Shown piece by piece: positions 1-6,238 of a stretch of 64,000 nucleotides of DNA (position 1 is its first letter; each line of letters begins with the position of its first letter). This DNA comes from JALRHH01 sp964590315. GTDB lineage: Bacteria > Patescibacteriota > Saccharimonadia > Saccharimonadales > JALRHH01. Under the pieces are notes generated by a model. That model was not told the origin of the DNA. It ran no database searches and was given only the letters and a program-made list of their open reading frames with translations. The translations under genes were made by a program, and so were the position numbers. The DNA lies in contig CAZPVS010000001.1 of assembly GCA_964590315.1 (NCBI GenBank), positions 62,001 through 126,000 of the forward strand, read 5' to 3'.

Positions 1-95
1 ATCGTGTTTCTCCGACTGAAATACGTATGGCGGTGTTTGCTCGGCCAGACTCAGGTGGGTACGAGTTATTCGAGACGGTTGACCTGGCCCGCTAG
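1..95 (+). CDS. 3' end of an unidentified protein gene (partial)
   Basis: An open frame enters from the left edge and stops at a TAG at 93-95. The visible 30 residues end in ELFETVDLAR and look like ordinary coding sequence. The gene would be convergent with the Crp/Fnr gene, whose stop codon it overlaps by 4 bp, an arrangement common in compact genomes. I do not recognise the family. With so little sequence it could also be a chance frame. Confidence 0.45.
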   Translation, partial: RVSPTEIRMAVFARPDSGGYELFETVDLAR

Positions 96-742
96 ACAGT
101 AGCGCCGAGTTTTGATTCAAATTCATCCAGATTATGGACGGTGATTTTTCCCCGACTGACTGCAAGCAGTGAATCGTTGATAAGTTTGCGCATCTCACGA
201 CTGACGGTTTCTCGTGATAGCCCGGCTCGGGAAGCAAGCTCGTTTTCGGATATGACGACCACGCAACTGGCGTCAGGCTTAATGTCACCAAATCGACGAC
301 ATTGCACAAGTATTTCATACATCAGCCTGCCCTTTGCACTTCCTCCCATCAAATGCACCATGCGTCGCAAGATGCCGTCTGTCCCGGCATAGACTCGGCT
401 CAATAAATCAAACAATATGTCAGGGTTTTCCTTAACGAAGGAAATAACTTCTTCAGGGCGGGCAATGGACACTTCGCAATCTTCAGATGCCTGGTAGAAA
501 TATTCATTCGGTGTATTATTGACTGCCCACGACATAGGAAAGAACGTGCCTGGCTTAAAAACATTTATAACAATCTCGTCACCGCGATACGACAAATCGT
601 ACTGTCTGATCAGTCCTTTTTTTAAATAGAAGATGTATTGCGGGTCATCATTTGCAAACACGATTATTTGCCCCTTGTCATACTGGCGAACAGGGTATTT
701 TGCAAAAAATTCGCTGAGTTGTGCGCTAATCGTGGTTTCCAT
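92..742 (-). CDS. Crp/Fnr-family transcriptional regulator
   Basis: The 216-residue product has the standard layout of this family. An N-terminal cyclic-nucleotide-binding-like beta roll (about residues 10-115, with YDKGQIIVFANDD and FKPGTFFP) is followed by a long dimerisation helix and a C-terminal winged helix-turn-helix whose recognition helix reads SRAGLSRETVSREMRKL. I see no cysteine cluster for an iron-sulfur centre, so it is not a classical Fnr. The ligand cannot be told from sequence. I chose the ATG at 742, which has an AAAGAG ribosome site upstream, over a TTG at 775. It is divergent from a cluster of small genes starting at 895. A near-palindrome TGTGA-N6-TCATG at 804-819 lies in the shared upstream region and could be its operator. 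Confidence 0.88.
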   Translation of the reverse strand: METTISAQLSEFFAKYPVRQYDKGQIIVFANDDPQYIFYLKKGLIRQYDLSYRGDEIVINVFKPGTFFPMSWAVNNTPNEYFYQASEDCEVSIARPEEVISFVKENPDILFDLLSRVYAGTDGILRRMVHLMGGSAKGRLMYEILVQCRRFGDIKPDASCVVVISENELASRAGLSRETVSREMRKLINDSLLAVSRGKITVHNLDEFESKLGATV

Positions 743-803
743 TGCAGTCTCTTTACCTATTAGTGTGCGGCACAATCAATAGGGATGCAACCCCGAGTTG
801 TAA

Positions 804-819
804 TGTGACCAGGATCATG
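804..819. promoter_or_regulatory. Possible Crp-like operator
   Basis: TGTGA, six bases, then TCATG resembles the Crp consensus TGTGA-N6-TCACA. It lies between the Crp/Fnr-type gene and the divergent small gene at 895. This is one weak match, so autoregulation is only a suggestion. Confidence 0.25.
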
Positions 820-894
820 GCGCATGCATGACACAGGTCAAGGTGTTGATACAGTCCAGCTGTCATAGTAGAAGCTAGACAAGGAGGAGGGGAC

Positions 895-1017
895 ATGTTT
901 CATGCTAAGCAACATAGCAAAACAAACATATCACTAGAACTCGAGCTGGCGTTCACGAATCGGCGGCTCCTCAAGCACCATGTATGGGAAGAGGCACGTC
1001 GACACGGCTTACTATAA
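895..1017 (+). CDS. Small protein of 40 residues, unknown
   Basis: The ATG at 895 follows a very strong ribosome-binding site (AAGGAGGAGGGG at 881-892), which is the main reason to believe this short gene. The product starts MFHAKQHSK and ends RRHGLL. It is rich in His, Lys, Arg and Leu and has no membrane segment. It sits just upstream of, and may be co-transcribed with, the DUF2795-like gene at 1102. I do not recognise it. Confidence 0.55.
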   Translation: MFHAKQHSKTNISLELELAFTNRRLLKHHVWEEARRHGLL

Positions 1018-1101
1018 TTGTCGATGTAATATTTCCCGCTGCACCGTACAGGTACACATCCTAAACTAATAGATACCAGGTAGTGGTGAAAAGGAGGGTG
1101 T

Positions 1102-1371
1102 ATGAAGCATGTGCATCGATTGCCAAGCAGCAAGGATATTATTTGGCTGAGTAAACTCGCGACGTCGTACCCAGTCACACGTCGGCAGATTGTCCGGGTT
1201 GCACGCATGTGGAATTTCAAGAATGATCTTATCGCGTTCCTTCGTTTATTTCCCCCCGACGAGATGTTTGAGTCACGTGCAGATTTTGTAACGCGCTGTG
1301 AGGACCTGACGATATTGATCAGGCAAGAGTGGGAATCACCCAAGGAAGTACTCCGTAGCCAACAAGACTAA
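1102..1371 (+). CDS. DUF2795-like small protein
   Basis: The 89-residue product resembles the small helical DUF2795 family. It has the pattern of a YPVTRRQIVRVARM helix, a hydrophobic stretch (DLIAFLRLFPPDEMF) and a final ESRADFVTRCEDL, comparable to the family's 'YP..k.eLv..A.......l..L..lpd..y.s..dv'. The role of the family is unknown; members are common in Actinobacteria. The start is well supported by AAGGAGGG at 1091-1098. The family assignment is from memory of the pattern. Confidence 0.7.
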   Translation: MKHVHRLPSSKDIIWLSKLATSYPVTRRQIVRVARMWNFKNDLIAFLRLFPPDEMFESRADFVTRCEDLTILIRQEWESPKEVLRSQQD

Positions 1372-1382
1372 ACATAATTATA

Positions 1383-1410
1383 TTGACAAATACACAAATA
1401 TGTGTATAAT
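1383..1410 (+). promoter_or_regulatory. Strong sigma-70-type promoter
   Basis: TTGACA at 1383-1388 and TATAAT at 1405-1410 are both perfect consensus boxes with a 16-bp spacer. It is the best promoter I found in the window. It drives the unit of two tiny reading frames at 1473-1676, which ends in a strong terminator. The leader before the first start is about 55 nt. Confidence 0.85.
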
Positions 1411-1472
1411 AGTAATTGTTATATCGCGGTAAAACAAACACCCTAAAACCAAAAAACAAGAAAGGATAAAAC

Positions 1473-1577
1473 GTGAGCGTATTTGCGCTTTCGCATCAGC
1501 TGGCATATGAATTATTGCCAGCCACCAGTGAAGAAATTGTAAACCTCGATAGAGATTTCAATGACATTTACTGCTAA
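1473..1577 (+). CDS. Small peptide A, 34 residues
   Basis: A GTG start at 1473 is preceded by AAAGGA at 1461-1466. The peptide begins MSVFALSHQLAYELL and ends DRDFNDIYC, with a single Cys as its last residue. It is acidic overall and has no signal peptide or membrane helix. It is the first of two tiny frames inside a unit with a consensus promoter and a perfect terminator, which favours real expression. It could be a peptide product, a precursor, a leader peptide, or part of a small RNA. Confidence 0.5.
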   Translation: MSVFALSHQLAYELLPATSEEIVNLDRDFNDIYC

Positions 1578-1580
1578 GTT

Positions 1581-1676
1581 ATGTTGATACAAGACATCAG
1601 ACCCGCCAAAAGGCTTGGTCAAAAGAAATTACGGCGTACCAGCCGCACGAGGCACTACATTGTAGTCGCCGCATAA
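1581..1676 (+). CDS. Small peptide B, 31 residues, very basic
   Basis: The ATG at 1581 lies 3 bp after the stop of peptide A, so translation could be coupled. The product starts MLIQDIRPAKRL and is rich in Arg and Lys through its middle, ending HYIVVAA. The stop codon overlaps the A-run that begins the terminator. An acidic peptide followed by a basic one could form a pair, but that is speculation. No family is recognised. Confidence 0.45.
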   Translation: MLIQDIRPAKRLGQKKLRRTSRTRHYIVVAA

Positions 1677-1705
1677 AAAAGAAGCCCCGTTATGGGGCTT
1701 CTTTT
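1675..1705. terminator. Bidirectional intrinsic terminator
   Basis: GAAGCCCC and GGGGCTTC form a perfect 8-bp stem (1681-1701) with a GTTAT loop. It is flanked by an A-run on the left and a T-run on the right, so it can stop transcription from both sides: the small-peptide unit on the plus strand and the NUDIX gene on the minus strand. Confidence 0.92.
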
Positions 1706-2138
1706 AGTGTCTAAACCCTAATAAATCACCCAACCCTTGTACGACACGATTTGTGTCAGTCGTCACCCCGTGAAATTCGTCAAATTCCTGCAATGGCACC
1801 CATTCAGCTTCGTCGTGTTCGTGACTCAGCTCGATAACATCGCTCGTGGCTAGTGCGGCGAGCCCATAGACAACAATCATTCTACCGGCGTGTTTGCCTG
1901 TAAGGATTTCGCGAGGCTTTAGTATCATGGGCCACATGGTTAACATATCAACATCCTGCCCCGCTTCTTCCTGCACTTCGCGGTGGCCAGCTATGACAGC
2001 CGGTTCGCCTGGTTGTATGCCGCCACCCGGAAACTCCCAGCACCCAACCTGTTGTCCTTCAGCACGCCGCAGTAATAATACGCGGTCTTCATACTGGACA
2101 GCAACGCGAGCCGAATGTATTGTTTCGTATGATGCCAT
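1704..2138 (-). CDS. NUDIX hydrolase
   Basis: The 144-residue protein has a complete Nudix box (about residues 39-61): G-x5-E, seven residues, then REVQEEAGQ. That supplies the metal-binding glutamates for hydrolysis of a nucleoside diphosphate linked to another group. The preceding CWEFPGGG is typical of the MutT/ADP-ribose pyrophosphatase type. The exact substrate cannot be assigned. The gene ends at the bidirectional terminator at 1675-1705. Confidence 0.93.
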   Translation of the reverse strand: MASYETIHSARVAVQYEDRVLLLRRAEGQQVGCWEFPGGGIQPGEPAVIAGHREVQEEAGQDVDMLTMWPMILKPREILTGKHAGRMIVVYGLAALATSDVIELSHEHDEAEWVPLQEFDEFHGVTTDTNRVVQGLGDLLGFRH

Positions 2139-2169
2139 GATTAATTACCCGTTTTCTCTATTAAAACAC

Positions 2170-3114
2170 TTAGTATACTCCAGCTTTCCCAAACTGTTGA
2201 GCGGAAGGCGGTCGACGATCTGTTGCAATGCCCATGGCATCGAGTACGAACCGAGCGGAACGACGATCTGTAGGCATGTGGGCGATGCGGTCACTGCGCT
2301 CGTCAATATGAATCTCTGGGGCTTTCCCCGTGGCCGCGGTGAGCGCTCGGATTGATACATCTTCGTAAATTATCGGATCGGGGTGTCTGCCTCTTATCCA
2401 GAGGAGGCGTTCCGGTGTGGTGTTGAGCGGCTCCATATGGGCTCTTGATAAGTATTTGCACTCCGGTACGACCCGACTTGCCGGCGCTGAAGCAACAGAA
2501 GCAAAGTTGCGCCTTTGGAGAAACGCCCTCCCGTGGTGATCAAGCATGTAACTATAGCCAAGAATACCGACAGAAGTCAGTAGTGCACGTGGCCCGGGCC
2601 GTATGGCGCGTTTCCCAATTGGTGTGGCCCGAAACGCCATCGTAGAGACACGCGCCACCATATCATCCTTGCCATGTTCGAGACCGTAGCGAAGGAAATC
2701 CCACCCAAGTAATCCACCCATAGATAATCCAAGAAGGAGTACTTCATCCGGGTTGCCGTCTTCTAGTTTTTGATAGGTCTTTTCAAATAAGCGGTGCGGA
2801 TTAAAACCCGATTGTGGGGCAATCGGAGCGATAAGATCAACATGTTCATCCAGTTGGGAATAAAACCTGCCGGCAACATCTTGCGTACCCATGCAGAGGC
2901 CTCCCATAAGAACGAGTGTCTTGTGGACGGTTTCTCGCGTGTGCGTAATGACTTCAGGCTCGTCGGTCTCCGATAGGGATATACCGCGTTTGCCCATATA
3001 GTGGTCAAGGCTCAAGCCAGCCACCGTCATGCCAAGGGCCCCAACAGCAGAGGTCAGACCAACTGTAAGGAGTTGCTGTCTTCCGAATTCTGCATGTTTA
3101 TTTGGGGTATCCAT
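2170..3114 (-). CDS. Membrane-anchored alpha/beta hydrolase-like protein
   Basis: The 314-residue product has a hydrophobic segment at about residues 14-34 that should anchor it in the membrane. An alpha/beta-hydrolase core follows, with strand KTLVLMGGLCMG and the nucleophile elbow LLLGLSMGGLLG (G-x-S-x-G-G). A late histidine in RIAHMPTDRR could complete a catalytic triad. The substrate is unknown; lipase or esterase activity would be a guess. It lies 31 bp upstream of the NUDIX gene on the same strand, so the two may be co-transcribed. Confidence 0.75.
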   Translation of the reverse strand: MDTPNKHAEFGRQQLLTVGLTSAVGALGMTVAGLSLDHYMGKRGISLSETDEPEVITHTRETVHKTLVLMGGLCMGTQDVAGRFYSQLDEHVDLIAPIAPQSGFNPHRLFEKTYQKLEDGNPDEVLLLGLSMGGLLGWDFLRYGLEHGKDDMVARVSTMAFRATPIGKRAIRPGPRALLTSVGILGYSYMLDHHGRAFLQRRNFASVASAPASRVVPECKYLSRAHMEPLNTTPERLLWIRGRHPDPIIYEDVSIRALTAATGKAPEIHIDERSDRIAHMPTDRRSARFVLDAMGIATDRRPPSAQQFGKAGVY

Positions 3115-3177
3115 GGTGACATTTACCCTTGTGCCTTGTTATACGCCACAAAATGCTTTTGTCAATAATATTCATGC

Positions 3178-3228
3178 ACTAAAAAGACGGACCGATGTCC
3201 GTCTTGCTGTTTCCATATGGTAGCGGCG
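3178..3228. repeat. 51-bp direct repeat, copy 1 (att-like, with tRNA 3' end)
   Basis: This segment matches 4448-4498 at 49 of 51 positions. It contains a terminator stem and, at its right end, TGGTAGCGGCG, the reverse complement of the last 11 bases of the tRNA-Met at 4611-4687. Repeats ending in a tRNA 3' terminus are what tyrosine recombinases leave. The two copies bracket a single gene (3301-4224). Confidence 0.8.
3179..3206 (-). terminator. Terminator of the gene at 3301-4224
   Basis: AAGACGGAC and GTCCGTCTT form a perfect 9-bp stem with a 4-base loop. On the minus strand the stem is followed by a T-run, so it should terminate transcription leaving the membrane-protein gene. The same element occurs at 4449-4476 after the tRNA-Met. 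Confidence 0.8.
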
Positions 3229-3300
3229 CTATTAACCACTTGAAACCTGATAAAGCGTGAACTGATTCTAGAGATTCTGGTTATTAGGCGAAAAATACTA

Positions 3301-4224
3301 TCATCGACTGATGCGCACTAAGCGCGTCTCGCCATTATAAATGACCTTCAAATCAATAATCTTTTCGTTGTTTCTAACGTCTGCTTTAATCTCACCTTGT
3401 CTTGTTATGCCTTTGTTTATATCACCACCTAGGTCAGATTGCTTATACGGATAGTAGGCATAGTTGAAGGGTGGAACGTAACGAGTACTCAACAACGAAT
3501 CATAATCAAAATGTGTTTGATCTGTCTTTAGCTCTCGTCCAGTGTCAGGTAATAATGAAATAGTAATCTTCGAGCTATCGATATTATTGCTGGCGGTCAG
3601 TTCATAATTAAGGCTTAGAGTTTGGTTGTCTGCGATATATTTATTAATCGAGTTACGTGAATCATTTCTCCACTCACAATATCGTCTAGTTGGGTTGTCT
3701 TTTTCCCACTGTTCTTCGTCGTGGAATACCCATTTGCCCGTCGCCTCATTAAAGTAATCTTGTGGTTGATTATTATCTTCTGGATATTTTGAGCAATCCT
3801 CTCTTGCGGTCAAATCTCCATACCTGCTGATTTTTTCTTGCGGGACGTTAATCTCTACCGCCTTAAAAGATGGTTCTTTTACGGTTAGTACAAAATCTGA
3901 AAAATTAATTGCATCGCTAGTGGTATAAATCTTATCGTTTAGGTGTTGCTGATACTTGTTGTAGGCAAAGAATCCGCCACATACTAGTAGGAGCAGTAGT
4001 ATTGGTAATACAAGCCACTTAACGGACTTCTTGCCCTTAGACCTCACGACATTTACTGCAAAAAACGCGTACGCAGATAGAAGGATTATTGAGCCCATAA
4101 TCAGAGACATTCCGATAGTGCTAGAGGGGTCAATGAAAAAAGATGGTATTAGAATACCCAATATGAGTACAGTCAATCCGATAGCTACTAGATGTACGGG
4201 TTTTATATTCAGTCTTTTGCTCAT
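3301..4224 (-). CDS. Membrane protein with large external domain, unknown
   Basis: The 307-residue protein starts with three hydrophobic helices (about residues 12-30, 36-58 and 68-88). About 215 residues follow that should lie outside the cell, rich in Asn, Asp, Lys and Tyr and holding two cysteines (DCSKYPE and RYCEWRN) that could form a disulfide. The external part may be a beta-rich telokin-like fold, but I do not recognise a family. Base composition looks more A+T-rich than the neighbours. With the flanking 51-bp repeat this suggests a transferred gene. A TATACT box about 6 bp upstream of the start implies a leaderless transcript. Confidence 0.75.
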   Translation of the reverse strand: MSKRLNIKPVHLVAIGLTVLILGILIPSFFIDPSSTIGMSLIMGSIILLSAYAFFAVNVVRSKGKKSVKWLVLPILLLLLVCGGFFAYNKYQQHLNDKIYTTSDAINFSDFVLTVKEPSFKAVEINVPQEKISRYGDLTAREDCSKYPEDNNQPQDYFNEATGKWVFHDEEQWEKDNPTRRYCEWRNDSRNSINKYIADNQTLSLNYELTASNNIDSSKITISLLPDTGRELKTDQTHFDYDSLLSTRYVPPFNYAYYPYKQSDLGGDINKGITRQGEIKADVRNNEKIIDLKVIYNGETRLVRISR

Positions 4225-4447
4225 TGACTCATAGTATACAAGACTAATAAAAACCCTCTAGTGTGATTTTTGTGTCTCCGCATCAAGCTAAATAAACGTA
4301 CCCTGTTCATTTAAATCGTGCTAATTCGCACTGATATGTCAATGGAATCCACCAAGCCTTAGATAGTAGCTACGATTGCTGATTCCTTATAACTCTGTGG
4401 CGGTGTCTCATGCTACTTGCCCCGAGCAGGTATTGACTTGTCAGTTA

Positions 4448-4498
4448 ACTAAAAAGACGGACTGATGTCCGTCTTGCTGTTTTCATATGGTAGCGGCG
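4448..4498. repeat. 51-bp direct repeat, copy 2 (att-like, with tRNA 3' end)
   Basis: This is the partner of 3178-3228, with two mismatches. Its right end is the 3' end of a degraded tRNA-Met copy (4488-4529). The 4225-4447 stretch before it holds no gene that I can support, only the promoter of the minus-strand membrane-protein gene. Confidence 0.8.
4449..4476 (-). terminator. Terminator downstream of the tRNA-Met locus
   Basis: The stem AAGACGGAC/GTCCGTCTT with loop TGAT (plus strand) is followed on the minus strand by a run of T. It is placed to end transcripts that pass through the tRNA-Met region. Confidence 0.8.
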
Positions 4499-4593
4499 AC
4501 TAGGCTTGAACCACTGACCTCAGGCTTATATTGCATATAAACTGCAGCCATGCTCGAAGCGAGCTTCTGCGCGTAGCTTTGTTTATGAGTCCT

Positions 4594-4707
4594 ACAATTC
4601 AGAACATTTTTGGTAGCGGCGACTAGGCTTGAACTAGTGACCTCAGGCTTATGAGTCCTGCGCTCTAACCAGCTGAGCTACGCCGCCCCAAAAATGTTCT
4701 GAATTGT
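4594..4707. repeat. 20-bp inverted repeat tightly flanking tRNA-Met
   Basis: The arms are 4594-4613 and 4688-4707 and are perfect reverse complements. The left arm includes the encoded CCA of the tRNA, and the right arm touches its first base. In a precursor RNA the 5' leader would pair with the CCA and the 3' trailer for 20 bp. Confidence 0.85.
4611..4687 (-). tRNA. tRNA-Met (CAT)
   Basis: The 77-nt gene folds as a normal cloverleaf. The acceptor is GGCGGCG with CGCCGCT (one G-T pair), the D-arm is GCTCAGCTGGTTAGAGC, the anticodon loop is CTCATAA with anticodon CAT, and the T-arm is ACTAGTTCAAGCCTAGT. CCA is encoded. CAT could also be tRNA-Ile2, whose C34 is modified to lysidine by TilS, and tilS lies only 0.6 kb away. 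The first pair is G-T, so it is not a clear initiator. Confidence 0.93.
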
Positions 4708-4785
4708 TAATGCTCTAACCAGCTGAGCTACGCCGCCATGAATAACAGGGGTTAATATAACAGATTTACGAGCGGTTGCATAGTG

Positions 4786-5298
4786 TTATAGAAACCGGAC
4801 GATTTCGGCGTTGGCAAAGTGACCGGCACCACGGAAGGGAATTTCTGGGTTAACGACATGACGGAGGGCTCGGCCAGTTGAGCCGTGGCCGATAACGAGA
4901 ATGGTATCGCCCGGGAGAGTCTGCAGCCACTCGTATGCTTGTTGGGCTCGGGCAAATAAATCCTGGCTTTTTTCCGCACCTTCAATGGTGTCCATGTCTA
5001 TATCAGGGTAATACGGCTGCGCTTCCAGCACGCCGAATGTGCGCTCAATCAAGAGGTCGCTGGTGTAAATCTTTTCGGGTGGGTACCCGATACTTTCTGC
5101 AACAATCTCTGCTGTTTCAATAGCCCGGCTCATCGACGAAGCAGCAATACAGTCAATACCAAGTGATTGTGCTGCTTCACCAGCAAGTCGTGCTTGGTGA
5201 CGGCCTTGTTCCGTTAAAGGTGTTTCGGTGCGTCCGGCGAATAGTCCTGCGATATTCAGCTCGGTTAAACCATGCCGCATAAAATAAAGTCTTCTCAT
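4786..5298 (-). CDS. Histidine phosphatase family protein
   Basis: The 170-residue protein carries the RHG signature at residues 8-10 (MRHGLTE), whose His takes up the phosphate. A second core His lies in VIGHGSTG, and the ASSMSRAIETAEI segment supplies a conserved Arg. This is the phosphoglycerate-mutase superfamily. Small bacterial members are usually phosphatases of unclear substrate. It is divergent from tilS, with overlapping -10 boxes between them. A second family member is at 44565. Confidence 0.9.
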   Translation of the reverse strand: MRRLYFMRHGLTELNIAGLFAGRTETPLTEQGRHQARLAGEAAQSLGIDCIAASSMSRAIETAEIVAESIGYPPEKIYTSDLLIERTFGVLEAQPYYPDIDMDTIEGAEKSQDLFARAQQAYEWLQTLPGDTILVIGHGSTGRALRHVVNPEIPFRGAGHFANAEIVRFL

Positions 5299-5302
5299 CC
5301 TG

Positions 5303-5312
5303 TAGAATTATA
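5303..5312. promoter_or_regulatory. Overlapping divergent -10 boxes
   Basis: TAGAAT (5303-5308, plus) lies 8 bp before the tilS start, and TATAAT (5312-5307, minus) lies 8 bp before the phosphatase start. The boxes share two bases, so the two promoters should compete. Both transcripts would be leaderless. Confidence 0.65.
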
Positions 5313-5316
5313 GAGT

Positions 5317-6192
5317 ATGAATATCAACATTGCACCGGGAACGTATGTGGTGGCCGTGTCCGGCGGGGTGGACAGCATGGTTTTGCTTGATGTGCTTCGG
5401 CAACAGCCAGGGGTAAAGCTCATTGTGGCGCATTTTGATCATGGCATCAGGCATGATTCTCGAAGCGATCGAGAACTGGTGCAGCAGACAGCAAAAAGCC
5501 ATAGTTTGCCATTCGTGTATCACGAAGGCAAGCTTGGTCCGGCGGCGAGCGAAGATGAAGCACGCATCGCTCGATACGCGTTTTTGCATGCGGTGAAAGA
5601 TGCCGCCCGCGCCCGAGCTATTGTAACCGCCCATCATCACAATGACGCGCTCGAAACGGCTATCATTAATATGATGCGCGGGACGGGGAGAAAGGGTTTG
5701 AGCGCACTTAGTTCAACGGAAGCACTCCACCGACCATTATTGCATCTGACCAAAGAGCACATCCATGCCTATGCCCGTGATCAGGGATTGGTTTGGCGAG
5801 AGGATAGCACGAATCAAGATACCCGCTACCTCCGGAACTACGTCCGGCATAAACTACTCGCTCAATTTACCGAAGCGGATAGGCATAAGCTGCGGGATAT
5901 TATTGCGCACATAGAACAGACTAATAGGGAGCTGGATACGGAACTAGTGCATTACCTGCATGTCCAGCCGGCACTCGATAGATTAAGCCGGCATGAGTTT
6001 GTGCGCTTGCCACACGCAGTGGCAAAAGAAGTGATGGCAACATGGTTGCGCCGACATGGGATACGCGATTTTGATCAAAAGATGCTCGAGCGACTGGTCG
6101 TCGGTGCCAAGACGTATCAGCATGGCAAGAAAATAGACGTGGTTAAAGGCAGGCACATTCATGTCAGCCGACACCATTTGGCACTCAGGTAA
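5317..6192 (+). CDS. tilS: tRNA(Ile)-lysidine synthase TilS
   Basis: TilS attaches lysine to C34 of the CAU-anticodon tRNA-Ile, using ATP, so that it reads AUA. The PP-loop SGGVDS is at residues 15-20. The HHHNDALETAIINMM segment and RGTGRKGLSAL match the TilS active-site motifs. At 291 residues it is the short form without the C-terminal domains of the E. coli enzyme. The tilS-ftsH order is conserved in many bacteria. The start lies just after a -10 box with no ribosome site. Confidence 0.95.
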   Translation: MNINIAPGTYVVAVSGGVDSMVLLDVLRQQPGVKLIVAHFDHGIRHDSRSDRELVQQTAKSHSLPFVYHEGKLGPAASEDEARIARYAFLHAVKDAARARAIVTAHHHNDALETAIINMMRGTGRKGLSALSSTEALHRPLLHLTKEHIHAYARDQGLVWREDSTNQDTRYLRNYVRHKLLAQFTEADRHKLRDIIAHIEQTNRELDTELVHYLHVQPALDRLSRHEFVRLPHAVAKEVMATWLRRHGIRDFDQKMLERLVVGAKTYQHGKKIDVVKGRHIHVSRHHLALR

Positions 6193-6224
6193 CATGGGCG
6201 CTAGCATACGCCCTTAATACTCTG

Positions 6225-6230
6225 TATAAT
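6225..6230 (+). promoter_or_regulatory. ftsH -10 box
   Basis: TATAAT is at 6225-6230. With transcription starting about 7 nt later, the ATG at 6233 would be outside or at the very edge of the message, which points to the in-frame ATG at 6239 as a leaderless start. I see no good -35 box. Confidence 0.65.
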
Positions 6231-6238
6231 AAATGTCT

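Larger units (their letters stand above)
4488..4737 (-). pseudogene. Interrupted second tRNA-Met copy
   Basis: Reading the minus strand from 4737, a tRNA-Met 5' half (27 bases, identical to the intact gene up to the D-arm end) is followed at 4594-4707 by an insert holding the intact tRNA-Met. Then come the anticodon-stem and loop bases AGGACTCATAA (4583-4593), a second insert of about 53 nt, and the remaining 3' half with CCA (4488-4529). The 3' half has two changes that damage the T-stem. All pieces of a tRNA are therefore present in order but split twice. I read it as a pseudogene made by nested duplication. Confidence 0.7.

Noticed and set aside
900..1343. 147-residue frame on the minus strand
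   Set aside because: It is antisense to two small genes with strong ribosome sites, has low-complexity Ser/Arg/Cys content and no start signal.
4530..4582. Group I intron in a tRNA anticodon loop
   Set aside because: The insert is only about 53 nt, far too short for a group I intron core, and shows no conserved P/Q/R/S elements.
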